Assembly: GCA_022575985.1 (NCBI GenBank)
Contig: JAKSXM010000007.1
Span: 5,706,501-5,770,500, forward strand
Reading direction: 5' to 3'
Source of the DNA: Anagrus nilaparvatae
Lineage: Eukaryota > Arthropoda > Insecta > Hymenoptera > Mymaridae
Length of the DNA stretch: 64,000 bases
Shown here: positions 1-13,300 of the stretch, piece by piece
Layout: each line of letters begins with the position of its first letter
Position numbering within the stretch: position 1 is the stretch's first letter
The notes under the pieces: generated by a model
Database searches by the model: none
Told to the model about the DNA's origin: nothing
The model's input: the letters and a program-made list of their open reading frames with translations, nothing else
Translations under genes and position numbers: made by a program

Positions 1-1240
1 ACTTACAATCTTCGTTGCAATGGTGGTTACTATAACAACACTGAAATTTTTAAATTGAATTATAAAACTTTTCTATGCGGAATAAAACACAATAATATTT
101 CTAAAAACGATGCATGTTCAGGAATTTGTGACTGCAGACTCTGGCCGTTCGATAACACAACAATCATATATTGTGCAAACCAAAAGCTTCTGATAGTACC
201 AAAATTAGTGAGCGTAGAAAATGCATCAAAAATTGAGTTACATTTGGAATCGAATTATATAAAAGAGTTTCCAGATTTACAACAACCAGGTTATAATAAA
301 ATTGAATTTTTAGACTTGTCAAGCAACCTAATAACTCAGATTGACGAGAATATTTTGAATTCAAATATTAAGGTATTAATCACATTATTAGATTCATAAA
401 TTATATTACAAGTGATAAAATTTCGTAAAATTTTAGGAGCTCAATCTATTAAACAAAAACATATCTTCGTTTCTGAATGCCGATACTCTTAAAACATATT
501 TCAGTAAAATTCAAAATTTGAAAATATCTTGGCATTGTAATTGTTTTAACGTTATACACATATTTGAAGAAACAAGTAAAATAGACTTAAATGAATTAAA
601 TAATATTACCTGTTATGGAAAAAATATTTCCATTTATAAGTTCAAAAATGAACATTGTCCAAGTGAATTTCGATCTCTTATTTATGTAACTGTTTTACTA
701 ACATCACTGGTTTTCTTTATAGGTATTTCAATTGTATTATTTACTCAAATATTTTTGCGCTCAAAAAAATTAGATCATTGGTGGGTAAATGAAGATGATT
801 TAAACGGTGATAAGAAATATGACATTTTCCTTAGCTTTTGTCACAAAGACGAAAATTTTGTTTTGAAAAAATTACTTCCGAAAATTGAGGAAAGTAAAAC
901 TCATTACAGAATCTGTATTCACATTCGAGATTGGATGGCTGGTGAGTGGATTCACAACAATATCATAAAATCGGTAACTGAATCAAAATGCACAGTCATT
1001 ATTTTGACAGAAAATTTTATTCAAAGTCTTTGGGGCATGACGGAACTTCGAGTTGCATATCTTCAGCTGTTATTGAGAAGAGAAACTAAAATTATTATAA
1101 TTCTATTCGAAGAGTTAAGAAAATTGAAAAATTTAGAGTTTGAATTAAATAGCTACTTACTGATGAGTACTATCATCGAATGGAAGGATCCATTCTTTTG
1201 GAAAAAATTATTTGAGGTTTTACCAAATGACTTTTTTTAG
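1..1240 (+). CDS. Toll-like receptor, type A, gene 1 (3' part: last two exons)
   Basis: This is the C-terminal 391 residues of a Toll receptor; the 5' exons lie left of the window. Exons are 1-372 and 437-1240. The phase-0 intron 373-436 has GT..AG ends, and both sides stay in one frame. Exon 4 carries the cysteine-rich LRR-CT/LRR-NT junction (Cys residues around NLRC, ACSGICDC and IIYC) and one LRR. Exon 5 carries the second cysteine cluster, a transmembrane helix near 683-760 and a TIR domain with box 1 KYDIFLSF, box 2 RDWMAGEW and the FW box 3 motif. The protein ends about 13 residues after FW, with none of the long C-terminal tail of Drosophila Toll. It should act at the plasma membrane and signal through TIR adaptors. 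No internal stop is seen. AATAAA-type polyadenylation signals lie at about 1268. Closest relatives in the window are genes 4 and 6. Confidence 0.9.
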
Positions 1241-2060
1241 TATTGAAATTTGTGTTACTTTGTTCAAAATAAAATATTTATGCACGGTACCCCTGAAACA
1301 ATTTTAAATAAAAATGCAAATTACCACCGAAATTCCAATAGAAATTTGTTTTTTAGCTGTTATAAAAAATAAAAATATTTAAAAAATCCATCTAGTGCTT
1401 TTTTTTATCTAAAAACTGTTTCATTTCGATATTATAATATAAAATAATTGAAAAATAGTAATTAATTGTATAAACGTTGTTTCAAGTTATAAAAAATAAT
1501 TTTTATTGTATAAAATCTTTTAGTACATTAAATTTACTAAAAAAAAAAATAATTTTACCAAAAAAAAAGACCTAGATACAATATCGAAATTTTAAGAAAA
1601 CTTATAATTTTAACGTAAAAATTAGCTAATTAACTAATAAATTAGTTAATAATATTAACTAATAAATTAGTTAATATCTAAATTTTGCTGTTGTTAACAT
1701 AATTAAAAACTCCATTTGTTAAGTTATTGAATAAATTATTTCTTAGGCTAAACTTTAAGAAAATTCACTTATTATTTTAACAATAATCAGATGATTTTTA
1801 AAGGAAAATATTTTCTGCAGCAAATTAAGAGTATAGAAATTTTTTACTCAATGATTAATTAAAAGAAATTGTACAAGTCTAATTTTTAAATTTTTTTTGA
1901 ATAATTGAAAATTCTAGAAGGCAAGACTTATAATTTGTTATCAGTTATATAGAGTGTTTTTAGTAGCATAAGGTTATTGAAAATATTTAATGTTACTTTA
2001 CTTAAATTATTCACCATAAAACGGATTTATTTTAGTTCTTGATTATAATCAAAAAAAGTA
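1241..2060. other. AT-rich intergenic DNA
   Basis: Apart from the polyadenylation signal of gene 1 near 1268 I see only A/T-rich low-complexity DNA, including short palindromic TTAACTAATAAATTAGTTAA runs near 1620-1680. No gene is supported. Confidence 0.6.
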
Positions 2061-3467
2061 CCGTATAGGAGCCGGTTTTCGATCAGAAGTCACTTTCTTA
2101 TACCTAGCTGTATCTTTATTTGTTGAAAAATATACTTTAAAATTAATATTTGGAGTTAAATATTGTTGCATTTGATCAGGGAAATCCTATATTTTACTAT
2201 CCCAATTAAAAAAATGTCAAATTTATTGATGGATAATTTATAATTTACATTTATTACAAGTGTGAAAGGTAAGGTAATTTCGATAATGCAAATTCTATTT
2301 TTGATAATAGTATCATTTTGATCGAATTAATTTTCGATAATTTGAAAATCGTTAAAACTAAGTTTAAATCGCGCTCGTTTTAATAGAATTCTTATAGGTA
2401 TAACTATACCTATTTCTTAACTCCCTTTTCACTTCTTTTTTCTTGTTTTTTTAATATAAAATACCTATAATAAGAGTAAAATATAGTAAACAGCAGATGA
2501 ACTACACTCTTGTATAATCATGTATTTTAAACATTTATTAATTAAAATTTGCTTTTTAATTTTAATTAACGAAAGATAATAGTTGATATAATGTTTTTAA
2601 AACTCAAGGAAACAAAATAGGCGCCTTATGTAAGCAACCTGCTGTATATGTTCAGTTTGCGCGCGACTTTATTAGGGGTCGTTTACCTGTTTCATTATTT
2701 GTGTATTTAAAAGTAAAAACGACATAAATTTTATGAAAAAAGTGTTGGAATATAGTTTTTATATATTTATAATATTAAAATAAAGGTTTTTTTTCATTTC
2801 AAAGCGTGTATAAGTAATTTTTATTAAAATCAAAGCATTTACGAGCATTTATTGTGTTATAAACAAAGTGATACATAAGTATATAAGTACTTTAAATTGT
2901 GTTTATGTGTGTTAGTTTATTAAATATTCTATTAATTATTATAAAATATAGTATAAATAATGTAATTATGACAAATTTAGTGTATTATTATTAAATAAAT
3001 ATCGTTTAAATTAAAAAAAGTGTAATTAAATTGAAAATATCGAAAATACCCATACGTGTAAAAAAGTTCGGATTCGATTATCGATATACCTATTTAAAAT
3101 AAATTTGCAATAAATAAGTGAATATAACCCGTTCCCTTCATTTATTAAAGCATCACAACGTAATTAAAAGCATTTTTAGTATTCGGCATAGAGTAGGTAT
3201 CCCTAAAACTCGATTTTAATAACACACGAGATTTGGTGAAAACGATGAGAAAAATCTCCTAAGGTTGTACAAGAGAGCATTTTTCTTATTTTTTTTATTA
3301 ATTTAAGTTGTTTTTTAATATCGGTAACGCAGAAATTAGCTCCTTAGGGTTTGTAGTTTCATAAGAAAATTCGGTTTTAGATAAATGATGCATACTTTTT
3401 TATATAAAAGCTAATTTGTGTGTATTTGATCGAAAGCCAATACGTTCGAAAACTGGCTCCTATACGG
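2061..3467. mobile_element. TA-flanked inverted-repeat DNA element, 1.4 kb, non-autonomous
   Basis: The left end starts CCGTATAGGAGCCGGTTTTCGA and the right end is its inverted copy with one mismatch (3448-3467). Each end is bounded by TA (2059-2060 and 3468-3469), the target duplication of Tc1/mariner-like elements. The interior has no long reading frame, so it is a non-autonomous derivative. The family assignment rests only on TIR plus TA. Confidence 0.7.
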
Positions 3468-3589
3468 TATTTCGAATATAGACAATTTTTTCTTTGCTTA
3501 TTTCAAATTTTTTCAAATGTTTTAAATTTTTAATTAAATTAGGTTTTAGGGTTAAGTTTCAGTTATTAACCATTATTGATTCAATATTT

Positions 3590-3960
3590 ACTAGTCCATC
3601 AAATATACTCTTTCGCCCAGTATCGTTTAAACCAACACGAAATAAACATTAAGACTTAAGTTTCTTAGTAGATTTAAAAACCCCTGAACAAATTGCACTT
3701 TTTAATCAAATTTAAAAAAAAATTGAATATCCCCAAAAGTACGAAACCTGAGTCGAAAAACTATAACCTATCTTATACCTGCACTTTTTTTCTTTTTTTT
3801 GACACTGGTTTCATATCAATTGGTTCGGCGGTTCTTGAGTTATTAGGGTACAGATAGACAGACAGACAGACAGACAAATAAATTTTCAAGTATATATCGA
3901 GGTATATATAGCATTAAGATATGAAGACAACGAAAACGGCGTATAGGGTGCGCACAACAC
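3590..3960. repeat. dispersed repeat with a CAGA microsatellite
   Basis: A (CAGA)n run lies at about 3853-3876. It is preceded by text on the pattern 'ggttcggcggttcttgag', often seen in dispersed insect repeats, and followed by a TATA-rich palindrome. No coding potential is visible. Classification is open; it could be a LINE 3' tail or a SINE. Confidence 0.35.
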
Positions 3961-4322
3961 CCATTCTAACTCAGGAATATTATTCTTTAAATTAAGGCCC
4001 CTTGCTATGAGAGACGCTATGAGATACAAATTTCTGTCTAACCAGTTCTCTTAAAAAAAAAAAAAACAATATTAAAAAATATACTTTAAAAAAAGTCTCT
4101 AATTTGTAACATTAATGATGGATTATATAACGACGGATACTGAACAAATTAATTGTATTCAAACTTGTCTTCTTTCTTTGTTGTAAGTGGAAGCTATTAA
4201 GTAGTCTCCCTTTTTTATTATAACGTACGTTTATTTTAATTAATTAAATTTTCAAATTTTTAAATGATCGAAAATTAATTTTTTAAAACTGGATTGATGC
4301 TAAATTGGATATTTTTAGTTAA

Positions 4323-4392
4323 AAAAGTCAGAATGGGGATCGAAATCACGACCCTCAGGTTTCATGCGTGTATCTCTACCAACAGAGTTGAT
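4323..4392 (-). repeat. tRNA-derived relic (SINE or pseudo-tRNA)
   Basis: Read on the minus strand, the segment contains a box A-like TTGGTAGAG and, about 30 nt later, a box B-like GATTTCGATCCCC. This is the layout of an RNA polymerase III internal promoter. The T-arm does not pair properly and the acceptor stem is not obvious, so it is not a functional tRNA. Confidence 0.35.
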
Positions 4393-4711
4393 TGAATAAA
4401 ATTAATTTGTTTAGTATTCGTCGCTATACAATCCATCTTTAAGAAAAGTTATTTTTATTAAATGTAGCTGAATTTTATTAAAATATTTATTTGTTTTTCT
4501 TTTGACTGTTTTTTTCTCTACAATTAGCAATTTTACTTTGTGTTAATAATAATACATGTAATTTAATGAATATATTTTTTGTCATATATTGTTGATAAAT
4601 TTATCTATTCGATTCCTTTTCTATTAAATTTATTATTGAGGACATTGAATTTGTTTTTGTATCCTTAAGTTCAAAATTAAATTAATTAAGTAATGTTCTT
4701 TAATATTTTAG

Positions 4712-4935
4712 ATCAAACTGAATTAAAAATCTTACACTTGCAAGGAAATTATTTTAAATTTTAGCCTATTTTTTTTTTTAATTCTAAAAATCTTAAAATT
4801 CTGTCTTTGGTTAATACTTCTTTGGCAGATATTGAACCAAATATTTTTTAAGGAGCAGAAAATATCAAAAATTTAAATCTATGGAAAGTAACTATAAAAC
4901 CTGACGTACACAAAAAATTTAAACATTTAAATATG
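4712..4935 (+). pseudogene. Toll-like receptor exon 2 relic (type B)
   Basis: An intact acceptor (..ttttag) is followed by sequence that aligns with exon 2 of gene 2 (for example the LQGNYFK, KNSKNLKIL and NTSLADIEPN stretches). In-frame stops interrupt it soon after the start, at 4760-4765, and again near 4849. No flanking exon 1 or 3 was found. A LINE fragment begins about 20 bp downstream and may have truncated it. Confidence 0.75.
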
Positions 4936-4952
4936 ATATTTCATATTTAAAT

Positions 4953-5300
4953 ATGATAGACACCTACATTAGTCTTTATAGGGAAAGACTTAGATGGTTA
5001 ACTTGCAATACCCGTAGGCTATATTTCACATCCATTATTATATATAAAATTCTTCGCTTATACCAGCCTGAATATTTAACCTCAGTTTTCGTGAGATACA
5101 TTCCAAAAGAAACAGACAGAGGTAAGCTAATAAAACGTGAGTGAACCATACCTGAACTTTAAAAATGACATGGTGATTTCTCATTTCAAGTACAAGGTAT
5201 CAAAAGCTGCAACTCTCTTTCTTCGACGATACAATTCCTTCCTTCAATTAATTCCTTTAAAGCAGGCCTATTTAATTACATAAGAACCTCGAATCATACA
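4953..5300 (+). mobile_element. non-LTR retrotransposon, C-terminal fragment of the RT ORF
   Basis: The translation contains RLRWLTCNTRRLYF, then IIYKILRLYQPEYLTSVF, which matches the region after the reverse transcriptase in CR1/Jockey-type LINEs. It is the same region as that at 26802-27101. A stop at 5142-5144 interrupts it, but the frame resumes with a recognisable ..FKAGLFNYIR.. end near 5280. It is 5'-truncated and dead. Confidence 0.6.
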
Positions 5301-6030
5301 TATGATGATTCGGCCTTTTAAATATGTTAAATAAGAGTGTAATATTTATCAAGATTGAAATGTATTAATATCACTAATTACTAGTTACTTATTGAATTAT
5401 ATAGCTTTACTTGGTTGTGAATTGACTGTGATAAATTTTATCATATATAAATTATTTGGTAAAAACCAATAGTTTATAACAAAATATCTACTTAAAAATT
5501 GTTACACGCTGTTACCGTGACACTGCTAATTTTGTTTATTAATTTAAATTTCTAATTTTCATAAATAGAGTATATTTATAAATTTATATGTTATAATTAC
5601 AATTGTTATACTTGTTAGACTATATGCCATTTTATGTATCAGATTTTGTAACAAATGAAAGACTATTTACGTTTACATATACATATCTCTTTTGAATAAT
5701 AAAATTTTTAGGCCAAAGAAGGGGGTGATTGCCAGTGTATACAGTTTTTGCCACTCTCGTTATTTAAACTTAAACCTTTTAAATTGTGGTACTTATTATC
5801 TTAAAATTCTAAAAAACTATTTTTTAATGATTCACAGCATCTAGCCACAAGAATATTGATTCCATAATATCCATTCCTCTAATATGCTTGGTGGTGAGAA
5901 CCCCGGTTTTTCAGGAATTTGGTTAGGTTAGGTTAGGTTTTACAAAAAATAAGTTTTGGAAATTACTAGGGTCGGTATTTTAATTAATAATTACCTTTTT
6001 AAAAAACATTTAAATAATACTTTTTAGCCA
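5301..6030. other. AT-rich intergenic DNA with a short TTAGG run
   Basis: No gene is seen. At 5919-5939 there are about four copies of TTAGG, the insect telomere unit. It is too short to be a telomere. Confidence 0.5.
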
Positions 6031-6032
6031 TA

Positions 6033-7171
6033 TGAGCAATTATTTTAAAAGTGCTACTTAATTTGAGCCTGGAATCGTAATTTTTTTTTTGAGGGCACAT
6101 CGATATGACCCGTGTTTTCAGATAGTTTGAACCTTCAGAAAACCGAAAAAAATCGTGAACAAGAAATCGGCGATAGGTGCCAAAAAGATTTTTTCACTTA
6201 TATGTCAAAAAACGCGTTTTTCGTATCTGAGCTACCCCAAATTTTTAAAATAACTTTTTAGGTAAATAAAATTTTAAAAAATAGACAAAAAACTCTGATT
6301 GACAGGGAAAAACCACTCCAGAAGAAAAAAAAACTTATCTTTTTACGATGAAATTTAGCCAAGTTATCGTCAATTTAAGATTTTGCTCAAAAATGTCTTA
6401 AAAAATATTGAGATTTTATTGAATAAAGCCTGATTCTGAACTTTAAAAGAACATTACTCGCTTGATTTTCATCGTAAACTAATAATTTTTTTTTTAAAAT
6501 CAATTAATTTTTCCCTGGCTATTCATTTCTTTAAGAAAAAAATCATTTTTATTGAGCAAATTTGAATTTTTAGGTCAAAAGCCTTTGAAAACTGTAAGTA
6601 GCAAAATTTACTTAACACAGTTTTTGACCTAAAAATTCAAATTTGGTCAATAAAAATGTTTTTTTTTTTAAGGAAATGAATAGCCAGGGAAAAATCAATC
6701 GATTTAAAAAAAAAAATTATTATTTTACGATGAAAATCAAGCGATTAATGCATGTTTAAAGTTCAGAAACAGGCATTTTTCAAAATAGAACTTAATCTTT
6801 TTTAAGACAAATTTGAACAAAATCTTAAATTGTCGATAACTTGGTTAAATTTCATCGTAAAAAGATAAGTTTTTTTTTCTTCTGGAGTGGTTTTTCCCTG
6901 GCTATCAGATTTTCTTATCTATTTTTTTAAATTTTATTTACCTAAAAAATTATTTTAAAAAATTGTGGTAGCTCAGATATGAAAAACACGGTTTTTGACA
7001 TAAAAGTGAAAAAATCTTTTTGGCACCTATCGCCGATTTCTTGTTCATGATTTTTTTCGGTTTTCTGAAGGTTCAAACTAACTGAAAACACGGGTCATAT
7101 CGATGTGCCCTCAAAAAAAAAAATTACGATTTTAGGCTCAAATTAAGTAGCATTTTTAAAATAATTGCTCA
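6033..7171. mobile_element. fold-back element (palindrome, copy 1)
   Basis: The left arm (6033-6579) is repeated almost exactly in reverse as the right arm (6623-7171). They are separated by a loop of about 43 bp, so the single strand can form a hairpin with arms near 550 bp. The ends are TGAGCAATTATTTTAAA and its complement, flanked by TA (or ATAT) on both sides. It has no reading frame. The same element occurs at 12298-13432, and a diverged single arm at 61722-62205. Confidence 0.88.
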
Positions 7172-8890
7172 TATACTTACATATTATTTTACAATATCCA
7201 TAGTTTAATTTCAAATTTTCTTAATGGTGGCGTAAACCACCCCTTCTACAATGACAGAAAATTTTTTTGAATATAACCAAGAAATAAAATCAATCTTTGT
7301 TACCTATACTAATTTACGTGAACTGCTAGCTAATATTTATTAATCTTAAACCAATTGAAATTTTTTATTATTCTATTAAGAATTGAACTTGAGATTTATC
7401 GCTAAATGATTTTAAATTATTTAACAAGTAATTCTATTATATTAAACTGCTTCTTATTTTAAAAACTCGATTTAAAATATTTGAATATTTTGAAATAGGA
7501 AAAGTTCAATATGTCAACAAGTCTTTGCAAAAAAAAATTTAAGTTTGCAAAAGTTTGAAAATTCTAGAAATTATTGACTTACACGACCTATTATTTTAAT
7601 ATAGAGCATGCACTTCTGGGGGGAAGGGGGGGGGGAGAAGACCTGGTAATCAATAAAGAAGAGGGGTTAAACGGTGGATAAAAATTTGTGTATTTTAATT
7701 TCGGATTTCGAAAGTGGAGTGTTCAAATTTTCGTTGCGTCAAATAAGACAACTACTCCATTATTTAATTATGCTTTTGATTTTTTTTAAGATTTAGATAC
7801 TCAAAATTAAATTATATTAGTCGTGGATAATTTAAACTAGATTATCGCGAACATGTGTGAGACTGGCCGAAGCCACTTAAAATTTATAGATTTATCTAAT
7901 AATTCCTTATAAACTATAAAATTCTGATTTCTTATAAAAAAATAATTTAAAAGATAAGTAATAATTTTATTATTAATAATAAAAGTAATTTCATTTCATA
8001 TTTATATTATTTAGTATAGAAATAATTTTATTTTTAATTCGAATAAGATAACATAAGTGGAATTTGTGTTCTTTTATTATGCGTCCATGTACGGGTTAGT
8101 GGAGTTATCAGAAAAAGATTTTATTATATAAATATGGTCCTCAGTAATTGTCAAATTCTATCATGATTGCTTCAGATAATTGCGGCGGTAAATCATTGTC
8201 AGAATAAATTATTTCTTCTCTTAGTTGAACGTTTTTGTAATAAAAATTCATGTTACTTGCATTAATTTTATTAATATTGTTTAAATTTTTATTCAATTTT
8301 AACTCTTTATCGGTTTTTATGATAGTTACAATAAAAAAACCATCCTCTAGCCACAAGAGGAATCCGCTTGCGGCAAATGGAATTCCGCTTGCGGCAAACG
8401 GATATTTTTTTCAGTGTAGTTTTAAGAAATGATTATTTCTCAATATCCCGCATTGTTTTAATTTAAATTTCTTTCGCAAAAAAGTAAAAAATCTCCATAT
8501 TTTGTAGCCACAATGCCTAATTTTTTACACATGAGAGTTTTTATAAATTTGGTGTTACCTTATTTCTCAGATATGATACATAAAATGTTAAAAATTTTTA
8601 ACTCATATGAATATTTATCATTGCCAATAATTAGGCAGCATTTTTATCTACGTGATTACTAATTTTTGGAAAATCATAGAAAAATTAGATATTCAATTCT
8701 TAAAATCCAGTTATAATAAATCAGGACTCCCGTGAAAAAATTTATGTATTACATCAATCAAAAAAAAAAAAAAATAGTGTTTTTTATATTCCGTAACATA
8801 AAAAGTTTTAAGAAAAAAATTGTCAAAAAATCAAGTATAAGATCCATATATCGAGTGAAAATGGTATTTATAAAATTAATTCTTGCACAG
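7172..8890. other. AT-rich intergenic DNA
   Basis: Contains a G-rich run at 7618-7640 and a short duplicated block (TCCGCTTGCGGCAAA.GGA type) at 8350-8402. The open frames here are short and biased by A/T composition. I support no gene. Confidence 0.5.
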
Positions 8891-8896
8891 AAAAAA

Positions 8897-9072
8897 ATAT
8901 CGTTTCCATATTTTTTCCATATTAATATGGCCTTAATATGACATCCATATAACATCCATATCGTTTCTATATTTTTTCATATTAATATGGCTCTAATATG
9001 ACATCCATATGACATTCATATCGTTTCCATATTTTTTTCATATCAATATGGCCTTAATATGACATCCATATG
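8897..9072. repeat. tandem repeat, about 62-bp unit, three copies
   Basis: Each unit reads roughly TATCGTTTCCATATTTTTT, then CATATTAATATGGCC, then TTAATATGACATCCATATGA. Three consecutive, slightly diverged copies are present. Each unit also carries an internal AT palindrome (CATATTAATATGG). Confidence 0.75.
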
Positions 9073-9172
9073 AAATGTCTAACTCTTTGAACCATATTGA
9101 TTTAAGTTTTTAACTGTTTCAAATAGGTTAATAACAAAGTTTTTCTTAGTGAAAATTTTCATATTTTTATTA

Positions 9173-9605
9173 CAGCATATTTTCTGATTTTCCAACACAC
9201 GCATATAAAAAATTAGTGAATATAACCAAAATAACGATTTTGTTTACTAAATTCAATTTGGTTAAAAGTCACTATAAAATTTAGTAAAATTTACTAATAA
9301 AATTTGTTTATAATACTAAAACCTCAATTTTTTTAGTAAAATTTACTAATTTTTTGGTTATATTTACCAATATTTATTAATTTGTGTTTACTAAATTCAT
9401 TGAGGTTAATTTTACTATTCTTTTTTTTGCGTGCATAGTCGATAAAAAACGCCATTTAGGAATATCGGACAATAGTTTTATATGAAAAATGAAATATTTT
9501 GTTAATGAAAATTTTTTTTTAGACTTCGAAAACCCCTGGGTAATGTAAAAAGTTATTTTTTTCTGTTGTTTAATTCTGTTTTTGAAAATCGGAAAATATG
9601 CTGGG
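9173..9605. repeat. nested inverted repeats (palindromic element)
   Basis: An outer pair, CAGCATATTTTCTGATTTTCC at 9173-9193 and its complement near 9584-9604, encloses an inner palindromic stretch at about 9195-9440. The inner stretch is built of ACTAAATT / AATTTAGT, AACCAAAA and TTTGGTTA motifs and is bounded by ACACGCAT.. and ..GCGTGCAT. It looks like a MITE inside an older inverted repeat. No coding sequence is present. Confidence 0.5.
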
Positions 9606-9690
9606 CTAAAAAAATAAAAAATTTTATTTATAAAAATGTTTTTATTAACCTTGAAAACCCCTAGGTAATGTGAAAAATTCTTTTTTATTT
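9520..9690. repeat. direct repeat, about 124-bp period
   Basis: The phrase GAAAACCCCTGGGTAATGT at about 9528 recurs as GAAAACCCCTAGGTAATGT at about 9652, with similar flanks. Confidence 0.5.
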
Positions 9691-10195
9691 GTAAGTATCG
9701 AAACTTTCAATATCAAAATTTTAAAAAATGTAATTTTTTGATAAGGAGTTAGTTTTTTCGCTATTATTCTTAAATGTGCGTATCAAATAAGCTACACATT
9801 TAATCAGTTCATCTTTGTCTCATGAGACCACCTGTGAAATTTTGAAGCCAATCGGCAATATCATTAAAGAGTTATCGTGCACACAAACTGGACATTCTGT
9901 CGCGGGAAGACTGACTATAGCTTAAACCATAAAATTGTATAAAATTTTCATTACCTAAGATTTGCGTACACTGAGTGAAAATCCGACCATGATTTTAATG
10001 ATGAAATGGTTTTAAAAATTTCTGTAAAATTTTTAGAAATTTGCAGTATCATAATAGATATTAAAACTAGTTTTACCATCTGGCAGTATATTTACTAACA
10101 TGAAATGAAATATTAAATATCACTTCAAAAAGATGCTAACAAACATTACGTCATATAATTATCTAGTTAAATATTGCTTAACTTTTTCTAATCTT

Positions 10196-10392
10196 TTTAC
10201 TTTTTTTTATGACTTCACTATTTATTACTTTTAAACTTGTAAAGGTATAAATATAATTATTTACTGATAAACTTATATCTTTTTTTTTATTAAAAAAAAA
10301 TTTAATTCAAGTACTTCGTCACGAATAATTTTTTTTTTAAATAAAGTTTTAAAATCAAAATTTTTAAAATATCAAATATATACATATGAAAT
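10196..10392 (+). promoter_or_regulatory. conserved 5' flank of type B Toll genes
   Basis: The DNA before the gene 2 start shares the text GACTTCACTATTTATTACTT and the following A/T-rich stretch with the DNA before the type B stub (about 39265-39468) and before gene 5 (about 47990-48166). Part of it (10250-10340) also matches 49745-49850. Conservation may reflect recent duplication as much as promoter function. No core promoter element is assigned. Confidence 0.35.
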
Positions 10393-13300
10393 ATGTCTGT
10401 ATTTAAATGTTTAAATTTGTATTTTTTTTTAATATTGTTATTTTTAATTGTACATTTAGAGTCCATTTTTATTTGTAAAAATGATGATTTGTGTAAGTGT
10501 AGCCAAAGTAGGGGTTATGGATTTTCAATGAATTGTAAAAATAATAAATATATGGGCTTATATGCACCAAACGAAGATCCTTACAGAGTTCATTGGATAG
10601 ATTTTAGAAATTTGGGTGAACAATTATCGAGAAAAGATTTTGAAAATTACTCTGAAGTAATTACCCTAATTTGGACAGAAGAAACTATGGACATGAATCT
10701 TGGAATTCTGGATCAAGATCTTATCAAAGGTAAATAATTATAATAAGGGGTACATTTTTTTACCTCGTCTTGAATATAATTTTTGTATAATCATTTCTAT
10801 GATATTTCAGATCTTTCACAATTGGATTTCTTAACTTTGGAAGGAAATTATTTTAAAATTCAGCCAGGTTTTTTCAAAAATTCTAAAAGTCTCAAGACTT
10901 TAGGTTTAGTTAATACTTCTTTAACAGAAATTAGACCAGGCTTATTTGAAGGACTTGATAATATCGAGTCACTAGATTTAGCATTGAATAAATTGATTTT
11001 AAAGCCTGGTATGCTTAAAATATTTAAAAAATTGAAGAGATTGTCATTGAGTGGATGTCAAATTAAATCATTACAAGATAGATTTTTTGAATATAATCAA
11101 GAAATCACAGATATTTTTCTAGGCTTAAATTATTTAAGAGAACTTCCCATAAATATTTTTAAAAATCTTACAAAATTGAATCGCATTCACCTAAAATATA
11201 ATGCATTTAAAAACTTGACAAATGGCATTTTTGATTATTCAAACAGCATTAAAATTTTAGAAATGTCAAACAATCAATTTACATCAATTAATCAGTAAGT
11301 ATTTAAAATTTAAATTACATTGCTACTTACGAAATCTACTATTACAAACTTTGCTAGAACTATTTAAGAGAATATTAACATACGTAGCACTAATAATAGG
11401 CTTAATCCTTCGACTCTCAAACTACCCACACAATAGTATTCTGAAACTCTGGTCACACACGGAGCGAACACAGCATCAGCTTATGTTGCTTCGCGGACAT
11501 AGCTGCTGCCTCGCGATTAGCAACTGCAGTCACTGCTATTCGCGACAACAGCACTATCAAAATCAATATTTATTTTTTCCTCAATTTTTAGGTTATAGAC
11601 AAATATAAATAATTTTTTTTTTATGATAAATTGAATTTTTTAAAAATAAAAATATTCAATTTTTAAATTGAATTTGAAAATTTGAAATTTTTTTAAAAGT
11701 AAAAAATTCAATTTCTGAGGCTTTGAGCCAATAAATTTTTCTCCATGTACATATTTGTACAAGTAAAGTAATTGTTTTTTTTTTGGGTCTCGTCCTAACA
11801 TGATTCAAAACAACTTACGTGTAAAAGTACATAATCAACTTTACTTTTTAACTTCTTTAGAGGTCCCGTTAGTGACATACGTCATTACGACTATTTGTAA
11901 ATATAAGCAGCTAGTGTGTAATGCATATTAACTTAATCACTGTTATTCTTCATTTTAGACGAAATTTTTTATTAAAATAATAATTTTTTTATGAAAAAAA
12001 ATTAAAATTAATTTAATCATGCAGAAAAAAAATTAGTAGGATCTATCTGGGCTCGAATATCTGCCCAACGTGTGGTAACCCGATACTTTCACGACTATCA
12101 AGGGGAGTTCAATACGTTTGAAATCACCAATAAACCGAATGGCTATTTTCAGCCCAAAGTGACAAATTTTTATATATTCTTGCCAAAATTGTAATTTTCG
12201 ATGAATATAGATTTTATATATCTCAAAAATTTTACCTAAGCAAAAACTTTTCAACGATACTTTTTTCTCCCCTTTTCAATTATTTGTTTTAAAGATATGA
12301 GCAATTATTTTAAAAGTGCTACTTAATTTGAGCCTGGAATTGTAATTTTTTTTTTGAGGGCACATCGATATGACCCGTGTTTTCAGGTAGTTTGAACCTT
12401 CAGAAAACCGAAAAAAATCATGAACAAGAAATCGGCGATAGGTGCCAAAAAGATTTTTTCACTTTTATGTCAAAAAACGCGTTTTTCGTATCTGAGCTAC
12501 CCCAAATTTTTAAAATAACTTTTTAGGCAAATAAAATTTTAAAAAATAGATTAAAAAAATCTGATTGCCAGGGAAAAACCACTCCAGAAGAAAAAAAAAC
12601 TTATCTTTTTACGATGAAATTTAGCCAAGTTATCGTCAATTTAAGATTTTGTTCAAATTTGTCTTAAAAAAGATTAAGTTCTATATTGAAAAATGCCTGT
12701 TTCTGAACTTTAAACATGCATTATTCGCTTGATTTTCATCGTAAAATAATAATTTTTTTTGTTAAATCGATTAATTTTTTCCTGGCAATTCATTTCTTTA
12801 AGGAAAAAATCATTTTTATTGACCAAATTTTAATTTTTAGATCTAAAACTGTATTAATTAAATCTTGCTACTGAAAGTTTTCAAAGGCTTTTGACCTAAA
12901 AATATAAATTTGGTCAATGAAAATGATTTTTTTTCTTAAAGAAATGAATTGCCAGGAAAAAATTATTCGATTTAAAAAAAAAAATTATTATTTTACGATG
13001 AAAATCAAGCGAGTAATGCATGTTTAAAGTTCAGAAACAGGCTTTATTCAATAAAATCTCAATATTTTTTAAGACATTTTTGAGAAAAATCTTAAATTGA
13101 CGATAACTTGGCTAAATTTCATCGTAAAAAGATAAGTTTTTTTTTCTTCTGGAGTGGTTTTTCCCTGGCAATCAGATTTTTTTATCTATTTTAAAAAAGT
13201 TTTTTTACCTAAAAAGTTATTTTAAAAATTTAGGGTAGCTCAGATACGAAAAACACGTTTTTTGACATAAAAGTGATCTTTTTGGCACCTATCGCCGATT

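Noticed and set aside
1143..1185. Hammerhead-like CTGATGAG..CGAA pattern in the TIR exon, repeated in genes 3, 4 and 6
   Set aside because: It lies in coding sequence, and the needed stem II and flanking helices do not pair. Coding conservation explains it.
5919..5940. TTAGG run as a telomere
   Set aside because: Only about four units, inside intergenic DNA, with genes on both sides. Chance or a short interstitial repeat.
8732..8955. Overlapping frames on both strands as small genes
   Set aside because: A/T-biased low-complexity translation that overlaps a tandem repeat.
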